Shown: positions 16,796 to 25,618, counted from the first letter of the stretch. The stretch is DNA of 64,000 nt from Novosphingobium sp. (GCA_020848655.1 JADLHU010000051.1:25539-89538), one strand, 5' to 3'. A program made the numbers and translations. Notes: a model not told the origin generated them from the letters alone.

Positions 16796-19173
16796 GTCAG
16801 GGGTCCTGTCCGGCCGTCCTCGACCGTGGCGGGCAGCCGGGCGGCGCAAGTCGAGCCATCGGCCAGCGTGGCGGTGACCCGGCCGGCCTGGGCGAAATCC
16901 TCGACATAGGCTTCGCCGTCCCAGCCGACGCGCGCGGCCTTGCCATTGTCGGTGACGAGCGGTGTGCCGGCCTTCAGCGGGCGGCCTTCGCGGTCCTGCA
17001 GGGTGACGATCGCGGCGGTGGCCTTGCGCACCGGAAAGTGCACGAAGCGCCCGCCGCCCAGCGTGACGGCGGCATAGAGTTCGACCACCGGGGTGGTCAC
17101 TTCGGCCGGCAGGTCCAGCGGGTCGATGGCGAACTTCGCGCCTTGATAGGCGGGAACCGAGGGCACCAGCAGGAAGCCGCTGCGCCCGGTCATGCCGACG
17201 CGCTGGTTTTCGTGGAACACCGGGATGCCGCCGACGCCATCGGTGCTGACCAGCACGAAGGCATCGCTGATGCGGTTCGATGCGAAGGCCTTGCCGCCCA
17301 TCAAGACCAGCGATCCGCTGACATCGGCCCACTGGGTGTGCCCGCCGCGCCCGCCATAGGCGCCGGCCTGGAACTGCGCGAACGGCGTGCGCCAGTCCAG
17401 TTCGGCGGTGTATTGATCGCCGAAACGCGCGCTGTGCGCCAGGTTGGCGCGCCAGCCCAGCCCGCCGTCCGATGGCACGGCGCGCGCATAGCCCAGGCTT
17501 TGCCGCCAGCTTCCCAGCGCATCGCGTTCCAGCCCGCCAACCACGGTGCCATCGCGGCCCAGCGAAACGACCAGTTGCAGCAGCGCCGTCGTGCGCTCGC
17601 GCTCCAGTTCGCGGTTGACCGACAGCAGCATGGTGCCGCTGCGCCAGAGCGGCTTGGCATAGGTCAGGTTGATCAGGCGGAAATCGTCCGCGCCGCGATC
17701 GGTGGCGATAAAGCTGCTGCCCAGCGTGCCAAGATCGTCGGGCAGGACCAGGTTGGCGTTGATCTGCGTTTCCGCGCGCGCCAGGCGCGCGCCGGCAAAG
17801 CCATAGGTGCCGAGGTCGGTATAGCCGCGTTCGCGCCGGATATGGCGTGCCGAAAGGTTGAAGCGGCGGCTGCTGTATTGATAGCCGACTTCGATCTGCG
17901 CATCGGTTTCGCCCGCGTGGCGGCTTACCGCGCCCGAAAGATCGATCACGCCAAGGTTGCCGATGCGGATCGCCGCGCCGCCGCCGGCCAGCGCCAGCGA
18001 GCGGCTGGCCTGCGCCTGGGCTTCCACGGTCAGCCAGTCGGTCAGCCCGTGCCGCAAGGCGGCGCTGGCCGCCAGCGCGCCATAGGCAAAGTTGCGCCGC
18101 CCGTAATCGCGCCGCAACGCGCCGGCCGCGAACGCGAAGTCGCTTAGCCCCGGGCGCAGCAGCGTGCTGGCGACATAGAATGGGGTGGACGTGGTCACGC
18201 GCCGCCCTTGCGCATCGGTGGTGACGACCACCGCCTCGCCCGCGCCCGTCACATAGGGCACGTCGCCCAGCGTGAACGGGCCGGGATCGACATCGCCGCT
18301 GGCGGTGTGGTTGCCGTTGACGAACAGGTCCACCGAACTGGGCACCGCCGCGCTGCCCTTGAAGCTGGGTAGGGGATAGGTGACGATATCGGGGCGGACC
18401 GAGAAATCGCGCGATAGCTGCACCCCGCCCAGCCGGGCCGATCCCGCCCAGGGCAGCGTGCGGGTGATCAGGTCGCCGGCTTCGTACGTCAGCGCGCGTT
18501 CATCGTCGACCATGGCCCAGCGCGTGTCGAAGCGCGTGAAGCGCGCCTTCCCGCCGCCCGACAGCGGCTGGTTGTAGACGCCGGTGCTGCGCAGCACGCC
18601 GAAATCGCCGAACACGCGCGCATCGTTCCACAAGGCGGCGCGGGCCCGGCCGCCATCATCGCGCGAGACGTAGAGATCATAGTTGAGCACGGCGCCGAAG
18701 CTGCTTTGCGGCACCTGCCGTTCGCGCGTGGGATCGCGGAACAGCGCCTGCATCGGCAGCCAGTCGCTCGGCACGGTGAGCATGAGCTGCTGCGTGTCCT
18801 GGCGATAGGTGGCCGAAACGCCGGGCAGCGCGGCCACGTCGATCCGCCCCGAGATGCCGGGCGCCAGCGCGATATTGACCCCGCGCAGATCGGCGGCGTC
18901 CACCAGAAAGCGCGGGCCGTCCTGTTCCACGCCGACGACGGTGCCGGTCGGCGCTTCGTTGATGACCAGTTCCAGCCGCAGCCGCATCGCCGGCAATGCG
19001 CGGGCGTGGCGCGGCGGCGGGGGCAGGCTGCCCAGCCCTTCGCTCGGCACTTCGGTCGCGCCCGATGTGGTGTCGTCCGCCGCGGCCATTGCCGGTGCGG
19101 CCAGCGCGGTCGAGGTCAGCACGATTGCGACCCGCCAGGCGCTGCGCAGGTGGGGAAGGGTGCGCGCGGGCAC
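16786..19173 (-). CDS. Fimbrial outer-membrane usher (FimD/PapC family, Csu type)
   Basis: This 795-residue protein has a signal peptide (IVLTSTALAAPAMA), an N-terminal periplasmic region containing LRLELVINEAPTGTV, a long beta-barrel with the plug/middle-domain segment (SSVDLFVNGNHTASGDVDPGPFTL), and a C-terminal region (PVRKATAAIVTLQDREGRPL) typical of ushers. It should form the outer-membrane pore through which chaperone-subunit complexes are assembled into pili. It follows the chaperone gene by 6 bases and overlaps the tip-subunit gene. The length is close to CsuD-type ushers, slightly shorter than FimD. Confidence 0.9.
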   Translation of the reverse strand: MPARTLPHLRSAWRVAIVLTSTALAAPAMAAADDTTSGATEVPSEGLGSLPPPPRHARALPAMRLRLELVINEAPTGTVVGVEQDGPRFLVDAADLRGVNIALAPGISGRIDVAALPGVSATYRQDTQQLMLTVPSDWLPMQALFRDPTRERQVPQSSFGAVLNYDLYVSRDDGGRARAALWNDARVFGDFGVLRSTGVYNQPLSGGGKARFTRFDTRWAMVDDERALTYEAGDLITRTLPWAGSARLGGVQLSRDFSVRPDIVTYPLPSFKGSAAVPSSVDLFVNGNHTASGDVDPGPFTLGDVPYVTGAGEAVVVTTDAQGRRVTTSTPFYVASTLLRPGLSDFAFAAGALRRDYGRRNFAYGALAASAALRHGLTDWLTVEAQAQASRSLALAGGGAAIRIGNLGVIDLSGAVSRHAGETDAQIEVGYQYSSRRFNLSARHIRRERGYTDLGTYGFAGARLARAETQINANLVLPDDLGTLGSSFIATDRGADDFRLINLTYAKPLWRSGTMLLSVNRELERERTTALLQLVVSLGRDGTVVGGLERDALGSWRQSLGYARAVPSDGGLGWRANLAHSARFGDQYTAELDWRTPFAQFQAGAYGGRGGHTQWADVSGSLVLMGGKAFASNRISDAFVLVSTDGVGGIPVFHENQRVGMTGRSGFLLVPSVPAYQGAKFAIDPLDLPAEVTTPVVELYAAVTLGGGRFVHFPVRKATAAIVTLQDREGRPLKAGTPLVTDNGKAARVGWDGEAYVEDFAQAGRVTATLADGSTCAARLPATVEDGRTGPLTCE

Positions 19174-19179
19174 GGCCGC

Positions 19180-19974
19180 TCACTGCTCGGCGCAGCCGGG
19201 CACGGCGATCGCCTGGCCTTGCGGTCCCTGGCGGACCAGCGGTTCGCGCCCGGTCGCGCCTGCGGGCAGCTTGCGCACGATGGTGGCGCCGGGCAGCGCA
19301 TAGCCCAGCAGGCCATTGGCCACCGGGATCGTCCGCGCGCCTGTCTCGAAGCGGACGTTGAGCAGGCGGACATGGGTTTGCCCGGCGTTGGTCAGCCGCA
19401 GTTCGCCGCCGCCGTCCGCCGATCGCGCCAGCGTGCAGCGCAGGCCCGCGCCATCGGTCGCATCCCGGGCGGGCGGCGCGGCGTTCGCGCCATAGACGAA
19501 CAGCGGGATCGAATAGCGCATCTGGAAGCGGATGCCGCTGCCGGCGCCGGACTTGCCCGCCGTCCCGCCATCCGGGGCATCGGCGGGCACTTCGTCGATG
19601 ATGACGCGATAGGCTGTCTCCCCGCCGTCGCGCCGGTCCCTGGGGGGGGCGGTGAGACGGACCATCTGGCGCGCGCCGGCGGGGATCTCGACAATGGGTG
19701 GGCTGGCTTCGACCGCGCGCTGGTCGGCGAAGCGATCGTCGCCGGCGGGCTGCGTCCAGCGATAGATGCGGATCTGCAGCACCGCCGGCTGGGAACCGCG
19801 GTTTTCCAGCCACAGCGCGGCGGCGCGGCGATCCGGCTCGACCACCGGATCGACCGGCCAGATCAGCAGCGGCGTGGCCGCCTGCGCGGGCAGCGCGGTG
19901 GCCAGATGCAGTGCCAGCGCGGCTGCGGCGGCCAGTGCGGGGCGCAGGGCGCGGGATGAGCGGGCGGCCATCAC
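19180..19974 (-). CDS. Periplasmic pilus chaperone (PapD/CsuC-like)
   Basis: This 264-residue protein has a signal peptide (ALAAAAALALHLATALPAQA) followed by an immunoglobulin-like chaperone domain: TPLLIWPVDPVVEPDRRAAA and LWLENRGSQPAVLQIRIYRW match the first strands, and EIPAGARQMVRLT is the conserved segment before the interdomain Arg. ETAYRVIIDEVP is also typical of the family. It should hold pilin subunits in the periplasm by donor-strand complementation and deliver them to the usher. It starts one base after the preceding pilin gene, in the same operon. The second domain is recognisable but diverged. Confidence 0.87.
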   Translation of the reverse strand: MMAARSSRALRPALAAAAALALHLATALPAQAATPLLIWPVDPVVEPDRRAAALWLENRGSQPAVLQIRIYRWTQPAGDDRFADQRAVEASPPIVEIPAGARQMVRLTAPPRDRRDGGETAYRVIIDEVPADAPDGGTAGKSGAGSGIRFQMRYSIPLFVYGANAAPPARDATDGAGLRCTLARSADGGGELRLTNAGQTHVRLLNVRFETGARTIPVANGLLGYALPGATIVRKLPAGATGREPLVRQGPQGQAIAVPGCAEQ

Positions 19975-19975
19975 C

Positions 19976-20530
19976 TCACCACGCCAGCGTCACGACGACG
20001 GTATCGGAATAGACCGCCGGCCGCGCGTTTCCGGGCAGCGTCAGCCGCGCATAGACGGGCAGGGCCACCGATGATGGGGTGCTGAAGGCCAGCGGCACGG
20101 CTTGCCCGGTCAGCAGTTCCTGGCTGAATGCGGCGTCGCTATAGAGCCGGTAGGCGATGCGTTCCGGCCCGCCCTGCGCCTGAAGGTTGCGGCCCCCGGC
20201 GGCGTGCAGGCCGCCGTCAAGCGTCATCGCCAGCGCCACCGACGGCGTGCAGGCCAGCGTGAAGCCGGCGCTGCGCACCATCGTCGCGGTGACCTGGCCG
20301 GTGGCCAGCGCGGAATGGGTGCCGAAATCGAGCGTGCCGATCTGGCCGACGCTGGCCCCGGCGGCGGGCGTGGCGCCGTTGACTTCGCATCCCGGCACGA
20401 TCGCGGCCGAAACCTGGAAGCTGGCCGTGGTCTGGGCCGTGGCGGCCGCCGGGGCGAACAGCCCGAGGGCGAGGCATGCGGCCGCCGTCCGGCGCATCAG
20501 GCCGGCCCGGTTCTGCGCGCGCGCGGTCAT
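19976..20530 (-). CDS. Spore coat U domain pilin, second subunit
   Basis: This 184-residue protein has a signal peptide ending near APAAATAQ and one SCPU domain: ASFQVSAAIVPGCEVNG starts it, GQIGTLDFGTHS is the family's LDFG block, and PAVYSDTVVVTLAW is the C-terminal strand. The C-terminal block AVYSDTVVV is shared with the neighbouring subunits. It should be a minor or adaptor pilin of the Csu-like fibre. It starts 3 bases after the stop of the major-subunit gene. Alternative starts exist within the first 12 residues; an internal ATG at 20497 (MRRTAAACLAL) would shorten the basic N-terminus. Confidence 0.82.
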   Translation of the reverse strand: MTARAQNRAGLMRRTAAACLALGLFAPAAATAQTTASFQVSAAIVPGCEVNGATPAAGASVGQIGTLDFGTHSALATGQVTATMVRSAGFTLACTPSVALAMTLDGGLHAAGGRNLQAQGGPERIAYRLYSDAAFSQELLTGQAVPLAFSTPSSVALPVYARLTLPGNARPAVYSDTVVVTLAW

Positions 20531-20533
20531 GGC

Positions 20534-21061
20534 TCAGAAGTCCAGCGTGACCGCGATCGTGTCGGTATAGGTTCCCGGCACCAGCCCGGAATTGCCCAGC
20601 GCGCGGCCGTAGATCGGCACTTGCTGGATCGCGCCGTTGGCAAGGATCGAGATCGTCGCGCCGTTGGCGAGCACGTTCTGCAGCGCGGCGTCGCGGTAGA
20701 TGTCATAGGGCACATAGTTCGCGCCCGAAGCCAGCGCGCGGCCCGAACCGGCCACGGCGCTGTCATGCTGGCCGCTGGTGATGGTCAGCGTGGCGTCGGA
20801 ACCGGGCGCGCAGCGCACTTCGATCGCGCTGCCCGCGCCCGATTGCACTTGCGCCGTGGCGGAGCTGAAGAACGTGGATTGCGAACCGAAATCCAGCGAA
20901 CCGAAATCGGTGCCGTTGGTCGCGGGGCTGCCGTTGACTTCGCAGGCGGCAAGCAAAGTTATACTGGAGTCTATTGTTCCGGTGACGCTTTGCGCAAAAG
21001 CTGGCGCGGATACCAGTAACGACACGAGCAATGCAGCCGGTGCTGCCGTTGAGCATTTCAT
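20534..21061 (-). CDS. Spore coat U domain pilin, probable major Csu subunit
   Basis: The ATG at 21061 is chosen because GGGGAG lies about 9 bases upstream; the mature protein follows the signal peptide ALLVSLLVSAPAFAQS. The 175-residue product has a single SCPU domain: SSITLLAACEVNG, FGSLDFGSQS and GTYTDTIAVTLDF. It lies first in the five-gene operon (pilin, pilin, chaperone, usher, tip), the position of the major subunit CsuA/B. It should polymerise outside the cell into a thin pilus used in attachment and biofilm formation; this role is known for Csu pili and inferred here. Confidence 0.85.
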   Translation of the reverse strand: MKCSTAAPAALLVSLLVSAPAFAQSVTGTIDSSITLLAACEVNGSPATNGTDFGSLDFGSQSTFFSSATAQVQSGAGSAIEVRCAPGSDATLTITSGQHDSAVAGSGRALASGANYVPYDIYRDAALQNVLANGATISILANGAIQQVPIYGRALGNSGLVPGTYTDTIAVTLDF

Positions 21062-21087
21062 GATAGTGTCTCCCCAAGTTCTCGCGC

Positions 21088-21102
21088 GCAAATTATGTTT
21101 GC
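21088..21102. promoter_or_regulatory. Palindrome in the pilus operon promoter region
   Basis: A perfect GCAAA-N5-TTTGC palindrome lies 27 bases upstream of the first pilin ATG. On the minus strand it overlaps CATAAT, a fair -10 candidate. It is a possible operator; the regulator is unknown. The rest of the 21062-21482 gap holds only the hairpin at 21338 and an AT-rich stretch near 21150. Confidence 0.4.
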
Positions 21103-21337
21103 ACCGCTGCCTTGTTAACGGGAGAGTCGCACGACACCGTGAAGAATGTATTTATAAATGCGCGGATCACCAAACATATCGGTCTTGCCGTGGTGGCCGG
21201 GATACAGTTCTGTCCGGTGTGGCCGTAACCGGCCCGGCGGCCGGCCTGTGCGCGCTCACCCGTTTCGGGCCGTGCCGATGGCCGTGAAAGCGGCAGCGCG
21301 CGCGAATCGCAAAGGGCGCGTGACCCGGCCGGGGAGG

Positions 21338-21374
21338 GCACTTTTTCGGCGCCAAGGCCCAAAAGTGCAGTTTT
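21338..21374 (+). terminator. Terminator-like hairpin upstream of the HU gene
   Basis: GCACTTTT (21338-21345) pairs perfectly with AAAAGTGC (21361-21368), followed two bases later by TTTT. It points along the plus strand, but no plus-strand gene precedes it, so it may end a small RNA or act in the HU leader. Confidence 0.4.
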
Positions 21375-21482
21375 CCGCACCATTCTTGCCGGTTTCTGGC
21401 GCAAAACGCTGCGCAGATAGCTGGACCGGCAGCCGTGTAGCGGCTAGTCGGCAGGTCCTCTCAATCAAAGAAGAGTTGCACG

Positions 21483-21758
21483 ATGAACAATGCTGACCTG
21501 GCCGACGTCCTCGCTTCTGGCCACGACCTGTCCAAGGCCGATGCCCGCAAGCTCGTAGACGGCGTTTTCGCCGCGATTGCCGATGCAGCCGCCAAGGGTG
21601 AGGAAATCTCGCTCAACGGCTTCGGCAAGTTCAAGGTGAAGGACACCCCGGCCCGCGAAGGCCGCAACCCCTCCACCGGTGCGACGATCCAGATCGCTGC
21701 GGCCAAGAAGCTGACCTTCACGCCTGCCAAGGCGGTGAAGGACAAGCTGAACGGCTAA
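21483..21758 (+). CDS. HU-family DNA-binding protein
   Basis: This 91-residue protein has the full HU/IHF fold: helices at the N-terminus (NNADLADVLASGHDLSKADA), KLVDGVFAAIADAAAKGEEISLNGFGKFKVKDTPAREGRNPSTG with the DNA-binding arm (AREGRNPSTGATIQI), and the C-terminal helix. It should bind and bend DNA as a nucleoid protein. A purine-rich SD (AAGAAGAG) lies 7 bases before the ATG. A strong hairpin follows 7 bases after the stop, so it is probably monocistronic. Confidence 0.95.
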   Translation: MNNADLADVLASGHDLSKADARKLVDGVFAAIADAAAKGEEISLNGFGKFKVKDTPAREGRNPSTGATIQIAAAKKLTFTPAKAVKDKLNG

Positions 21759-21765
21759 TGCCTCG

Positions 21766-21796
21766 GCCGGCGCTCCGCCACGCGCGGGGCGCCGGC
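21766..21796 (+). terminator. GC-rich hairpin after the HU gene
   Basis: GCCGGCGC (21766-21773) pairs with GCGCCGGC (21789-21796) around a 15-base loop, 7 bases after the stop. There is no T-run, so termination is likely but not certain. Confidence 0.55.
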
Positions 21797-21953
21797 ATCC
21801 ACCGGCATCGGGGCTTGACCCTGAACCGGCCGGGTGAACCCGGACCATGGCGCTGGCCCACGCGGGCTGGCGCTGTTGTGCGTGGCATTCGCGGCAGGCG
21901 GACCTGGCGTCGCGTGCTTCCCCGTGGCAGGCCGCGCGTTCGGGCGTGGCGGC

Positions 21954-23357
21954 TCAATCCGTAATCGTCTTGTGATCTTCATCGGCGCGCGCGGGGCGCG
22001 GCACGCGCACGCGTGCGATCAGTCCGCCGCCGGGCGCATTGCGCAGCGCAAGATCGCCGCCAAAGCGCCGCAGCAGGCGATGCGCGGTCGGAATGCCCAG
22101 CCCGAAGCCCTTCGTATCGCGCGCCCGCGCCGCGTCCAGCCGGAAGAACGGGGCCAGCACATCCTCGAAATGATCGGGCGGGATGCCGGGGCCGTGGTCG
22201 CGGATCTCGATGTGCACGTCGCCGTCCGCCGCGTCGATCGACACGTCCGCCTGGCGGCCGAAGCGCACCGCATTTTCCACCAGCGCACGCAGCGCCAGCA
22301 GCAGCGGCTCGGCGTAAGTCTCGATCGTCTTGGCGCCCGAGCCGACCAGCCGCGCGGCATCGCCGAACGGCGCGATGACCCCCGCGATCGCGGCGAAAAG
22401 ATCGACCGGCTCCGGCTCTGCCGCCAGGTGCTGCGCGCGCAGGAACTGCTGGAGCGAGGCCAGCATGTCTTCCATCTCGTCGGTGCTGGCGTGGATCAGC
22501 GCGGCGATTTCGGCATCGCCCACCAGATCGGCGGCGATCTTCTGGCGCGCCAGCGGGGTGCGCAGATCGTGGCTGATCGCCTCGAACGAGCGGGCCTGGT
22601 CTTCCAGCAGCCCGGCGATGCGATCCTGCATCTCGTTCATCGACCGCGCTAGGTTGCGCAAGTCGTCCGGCCCGCCTTCGCGGATCGGCACGCGCCGGCC
22701 CTGGCCGATGGCTTCGGCCGCTTCGGACAGGCGGCGCAGCGGCCGCGTGAGAAAGCGCAGCGCGATCAGGCCGAAGCCCAGGCAGATCACGGCCGTCGCC
22801 AGCGTCATCAGCGTGGCGTTCAGCGCCACCGGCCACATCGAGGAAATGTCCTTCGAGCGGAAATTCAGCCAGTTGCCATCGGCCAGCCGGATCGAGCCGA
22901 CCAGATCGCGCGGTCCGCCCGGACCCGGCGCGATGGCCAGGTGCAGCGGACGATTGCCCAGCGTCGGTTCCCAGGTGACGATGCGCCGCGCGATCCGTTC
23001 CAGCGCCTCGTCCTGCTGCGGCCGGGCCACCAGCGGCACGGCGGTGACGGTGGCGCCCAGGTGGCGCGTGGTCATCAGCGGCGAGGTAAGCTGGCCGCCC
23101 AGCGCCTGCACGCGCTCGCTCACCACCAGCAGTTCGGCCACGCGGCGGGCGTGGTCTTCCCACACCGTCTGGCGGTCTATCGCCTGATAGAACAACAGGC
23201 TGCCCGCCAACTGGACCGCGCCCAGCGCCAGCAGCAGCAGTGCCGCATAGGCGGCAAGGCGGGGCGAGTGCCGCCGGCTTGACAGGGTTCGTTCTCCCGG
23301 CCCGCGCGGTCCGTCATGGCGGCGCGGGCAATCGTTGCTTTGCCAGACCGCTCTCAC
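21954..23357 (-). CDS. Unpaired sensor histidine kinase (HAMP, HisKA, HATPase)
   Basis: This frame gives 467 residues with a transmembrane helix (YAALLLLALGAVQLAGSLLF), a short periplasmic domain, a second helix (TLATAVICLGFGLIALRFL), HAMP, an H-box SFEAISHDLRTPLARQKI, an N-box VENAVRF, and G-boxes DHGPGIPP and GFGLGIPTAHRL. The kinase core should be active. No response regulator is adjacent, unlike its close paralogue at 27138. The N-terminus is uncertain: the ATG at 23357 adds a 30-residue basic leader, while a GGAGA lies a few bases before a CTG at about 23285. It lies downstream of the porin gene on the same strand. Confidence 0.85.
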   Translation of the reverse strand: MRAVWQSNDCPRRHDGPRGPGERTLSSRRHSPRLAAYAALLLLALGAVQLAGSLLFYQAIDRQTVWEDHARRVAELLVVSERVQALGGQLTSPLMTTRHLGATVTAVPLVARPQQDEALERIARRIVTWEPTLGNRPLHLAIAPGPGGPRDLVGSIRLADGNWLNFRSKDISSMWPVALNATLMTLATAVICLGFGLIALRFLTRPLRRLSEAAEAIGQGRRVPIREGGPDDLRNLARSMNEMQDRIAGLLEDQARSFEAISHDLRTPLARQKIAADLVGDAEIAALIHASTDEMEDMLASLQQFLRAQHLAAEPEPVDLFAAIAGVIAPFGDAARLVGSGAKTIETYAEPLLLALRALVENAVRFGRQADVSIDAADGDVHIEIRDHGPGIPPDHFEDVLAPFFRLDAARARDTKGFGLGIPTAHRLLRRFGGDLALRNAPGGGLIARVRVPRPARADEDHKTITD

Positions 23358-23491
23358 CCCCGCGCGCCGGCGTCAATCGCGCATGGTCGCCAGCAATGAT
23401 TTGAAACACGGCGGCTGCTCTCGACAGCGCGTGCCGGCTTTGCTGTCCACCGTCCGTCCTCAGGCGCGCAATTCCGGCGATCGAGCGACCG

Positions 23492-24904
23492 TCAGAAATC
23501 GAGTTCGAAGCGCGATCCGATCACGTCCAGCGCATAATCGCGGCGGCCATCGGCCAGCGGCGTCGCGCCGCGATAGGCCAGCCGCGCGTAGTTCAGGTTG
23601 AAGCGCAGGTACTGGATCGGCGTCCAGATCAGCCCGGCGATATAGCCGTTCTGCCGCCCGCCGCGAATGTCGCCGCTGTCCAGCGACAGCGTGTCATAGC
23701 GCAGGTTCACCTGCACCGCGCCAATGCCGCCCTTGCCCAGCGGGCGGGCCGGCTTGGCCGCGCTGAAGATGCCCCGGTCATAGGGCCGGCTATCGCCCCG
23801 CGTCAGGAAATAGCCGAGTTCGGCATAGCCGCCCCAGAACCGCGCGGCCCGCGCGCCGATGCGGCGGGCGCGCAAGGCGTGCGCTTCGGCCGCCACGTGC
23901 CACGGCCCGCGCACGCCGGCCAGTTCCACGCCCCACGATGTTTCCTCGCTGACGGAAAGCGCGCCCGTGCCGATCAGGCGGCTGTTGCTGGAATGGACGA
24001 AGGGCCGCTGGCGATAGCGCACCGGAGCATCGGCGGTGCGACCCAGCCGGCGCCAGTGCCCCGATCCGGCGATGTGCAGCCGCGCCTTGCCCAGCCGGGG
24101 CGCATAGACCAGCCGCCCGTCGACGCTGAAGCTGTTGTTCTCGTCGCCGCCCTGCGGCCCGTCGCTGCTGTTGGCCAGCGCGTTGACATCGTCGGTGAAG
24201 ATGCCGGCCTGCGCCAGCAGCGGCCCGTGTTCAAGCTGCGCCGAGAAACCCAGCCGCCGTTCGAAGCCGAAGGCATCGGTAAAGGCCGCGCGCTCCATCA
24301 CGCTGCCGCCGGTATCGCCGATCAGTTCGTCGAGCGACTGGAAGGCATTGTGATTGCCCAGCGTCAGCAGCAGCGGCCCGCGGCGATAGGTCACGAAGGT
24401 ATCGACCAGATCGACCGCGTTGTCCGACAGTTCAAGCTCCAGCTTGTAGCCGAAGCCGCTGCCAAGATCGCCTTCGCCGCCCAGCCGGATGCGGCGGAAC
24501 TCGCTGGAAAAGCCCAATCCCTCGTCGGCCAGCCCATCGGGGTGCGACACCACGTTGGCATCGGCCTGGATGCGGCCCTTGACCTTGAACGACCGGTCGC
24601 CCTCCACCACGCGCGGCGAGCCTTTCCACTCCACGCGGTAGGGCGCGGCGGGCGGGGCCGGGGCGGCGAGTGGCGGCGCATTCGCCACGGGGGGCGGATC
24701 GCCCGGCCCGACGCGCCGTTCCAGCGCCTCGACCAGGCCTTTCAGCCGGGCGATCTCGGCGCGCAGTTCGGTGGCTTCCTCCTCGCTGATGGGGCGCGCC
24801 ATGGCCGGTTCGGCGCAGGCCGTCATGCAGGCCAGAACCCCGGCCATCGCCGCACGCCGCATCGCCATTTCCCGAACCCCTGACTTCATCGCTGCCGTCA
24901 TCAT
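23492..24904 (-). CDS. Phosphate-selective porin (OprO/OprP family)
   Basis: The ATG at 24904 gives 470 residues: a signal peptide (AAMAGVLACMTACAEPAMA), a coiled-coil segment (EEATELRAEIARLKGLVEALERRV) typical of OprO/OprP N-termini, then a 16-strand-type barrel with SFKVKGRIQADANV, FRRIRLGGEGDLGSGFGYKL and the C-terminal aromatic strand FELDF. It should form a trimeric outer-membrane channel for anions such as phosphate or polyphosphate. A Pho-box-like direct repeat lies about 42 bases upstream. It is divergent from the secreted unknown at 25084, and transcription may continue into the histidine kinase gene. Upstream ATG-like starts are ignored because they overlap the regulatory region. 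Confidence 0.88.
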   Translation of the reverse strand: MMTAAMKSGVREMAMRRAAMAGVLACMTACAEPAMARPISEEEATELRAEIARLKGLVEALERRVGPGDPPPVANAPPLAAPAPPAAPYRVEWKGSPRVVEGDRSFKVKGRIQADANVVSHPDGLADEGLGFSSEFRRIRLGGEGDLGSGFGYKLELELSDNAVDLVDTFVTYRRGPLLLTLGNHNAFQSLDELIGDTGGSVMERAAFTDAFGFERRLGFSAQLEHGPLLAQAGIFTDDVNALANSSDGPQGGDENNSFSVDGRLVYAPRLGKARLHIAGSGHWRRLGRTADAPVRYRQRPFVHSSNSRLIGTGALSVSEETSWGVELAGVRGPWHVAAEAHALRARRIGARAARFWGGYAELGYFLTRGDSRPYDRGIFSAAKPARPLGKGGIGAVQVNLRYDTLSLDSGDIRGGRQNGYIAGLIWTPIQYLRFNLNYARLAYRGATPLADGRRDYALDVIGSRFELDF

Positions 24905-24945
24905 CTTCTTCACCCTGACCGGAGCGGCGCGCCTATTGCAGTGGC

Positions 24946-24963
24946 ATGACGGATTTGTGACGA
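24946..24963 (-). promoter_or_regulatory. Pho-box-like direct repeat upstream of the phosphate porin gene
   Basis: Read toward the porin gene the site is TCGTCAC-AAAT-CCGTCAT, two 7-base half-sites 11 bases apart as in PhoB boxes (CTGTCAT consensus), each with mismatches. Its first half also resembles the TTCGTCACA core of the operator motif at 25580, so another response regulator is possible. Confidence 0.5.
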
Positions 24964-24983
24964 AACCCTTCGCCAAAGCGCCC

Positions 24984-25022
24984 GCGCCACACTTTGTTAC
25001 AGACGGGAGCCGGACGGGAAAC
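24984..25022 (+). promoter_or_regulatory. Shared operator-like motif, copy 1
   Basis: GCGCCACACTTTGTTACAG, then 13 bases, then GGGAAAC. The same arrangement occurs at 25580 and 28464. The site lies 61 bases before the start at 25084. Confidence 0.6.
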
Positions 25023-25083
25023 GCAAGGCTGATAGGTCGCAGGCCATACCGAACCAACCGATTTCCAGACCGGGAGCGCTTGA

Positions 25084-25539
25084 ATGAAGACCATCGCCAT
25101 CATCGCCGGGCTTGTCGCTTGCGCCGCGCCGGCCAGTGCCGAAGTCGTCCACCAGACCTCGGTGACGCACAATGGCCGCGCCGTCGCGATCCGCTACGAG
25201 CCGGACGTGAAGACGCAGTACCGCCAATCGGGCATCGGCCCGCGCGCCACGCCGATCTGCCTGTGGAGCAGCAAGATCGCGGTGCAGCGCAACGCCACCG
25301 GCGCCGATGGCCAGCCGATCGCCGCGCTGACCCGCAAGGTGGAAACCCGGCGCGGCGCCAGCGGCTCGCAAGTCGGCCATTGCTCGATCCTCACCGCGCG
25401 CGGCCAGATCCGTTCGGCCGCCAGCGCCGAGACGCTGCGCGCCGCGATCGCCGAAGTGGCCAGTAACGACGCCGCCACGCTACGCGCCGAACTGGCCAGC
25501 CTGGCCACGCTGGGCACGGGCGAGGCCCACGCGCGCTGA
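25084..25539 (+). CDS. Secreted protein of unknown function
   Basis: This 151-residue protein has a clear signal peptide (MKTIAIIAGLVACAAPASA, cleavage before EVV) and a mature part of about 132 residues with two cysteines (in PICLWSS and QVGHCSIL) that could form a disulfide in the periplasm. The C-terminal third is predicted helical (LRAAIAEVASNDAATLRAELASL). I do not recognise a family. It is divergent from the phosphate porin gene and has the same upstream motif as the next gene and the carbonic anhydrase gene, so all three may respond to the nearby two-component system. Confidence 0.75.
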   Translation: MKTIAIIAGLVACAAPASAEVVHQTSVTHNGRAVAIRYEPDVKTQYRQSGIGPRATPICLWSSKIAVQRNATGADGQPIAALTRKVETRRGASGSQVGHCSILTARGQIRSAASAETLRAAIAEVASNDAATLRAELASLATLGTGEAHAR

Positions 25540-25579
25540 GGCCCAGTCTGCGCTGACCCGTCTGCACTGGTCCCGGGGC

Positions 25580-25618
25580 GCGCAACACTTCGTCACAGGG
25601 GCGAGCGGATCGGGAAAC
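25580..25618 (+). promoter_or_regulatory. Shared operator-like motif, copy 2
   Basis: GCGCAACACTTCGTCACAG, then 13 bases, then GGGAAAC. The site lies 58 bases before the start at 25677, in the gap between the two secreted-protein genes. Confidence 0.6.
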
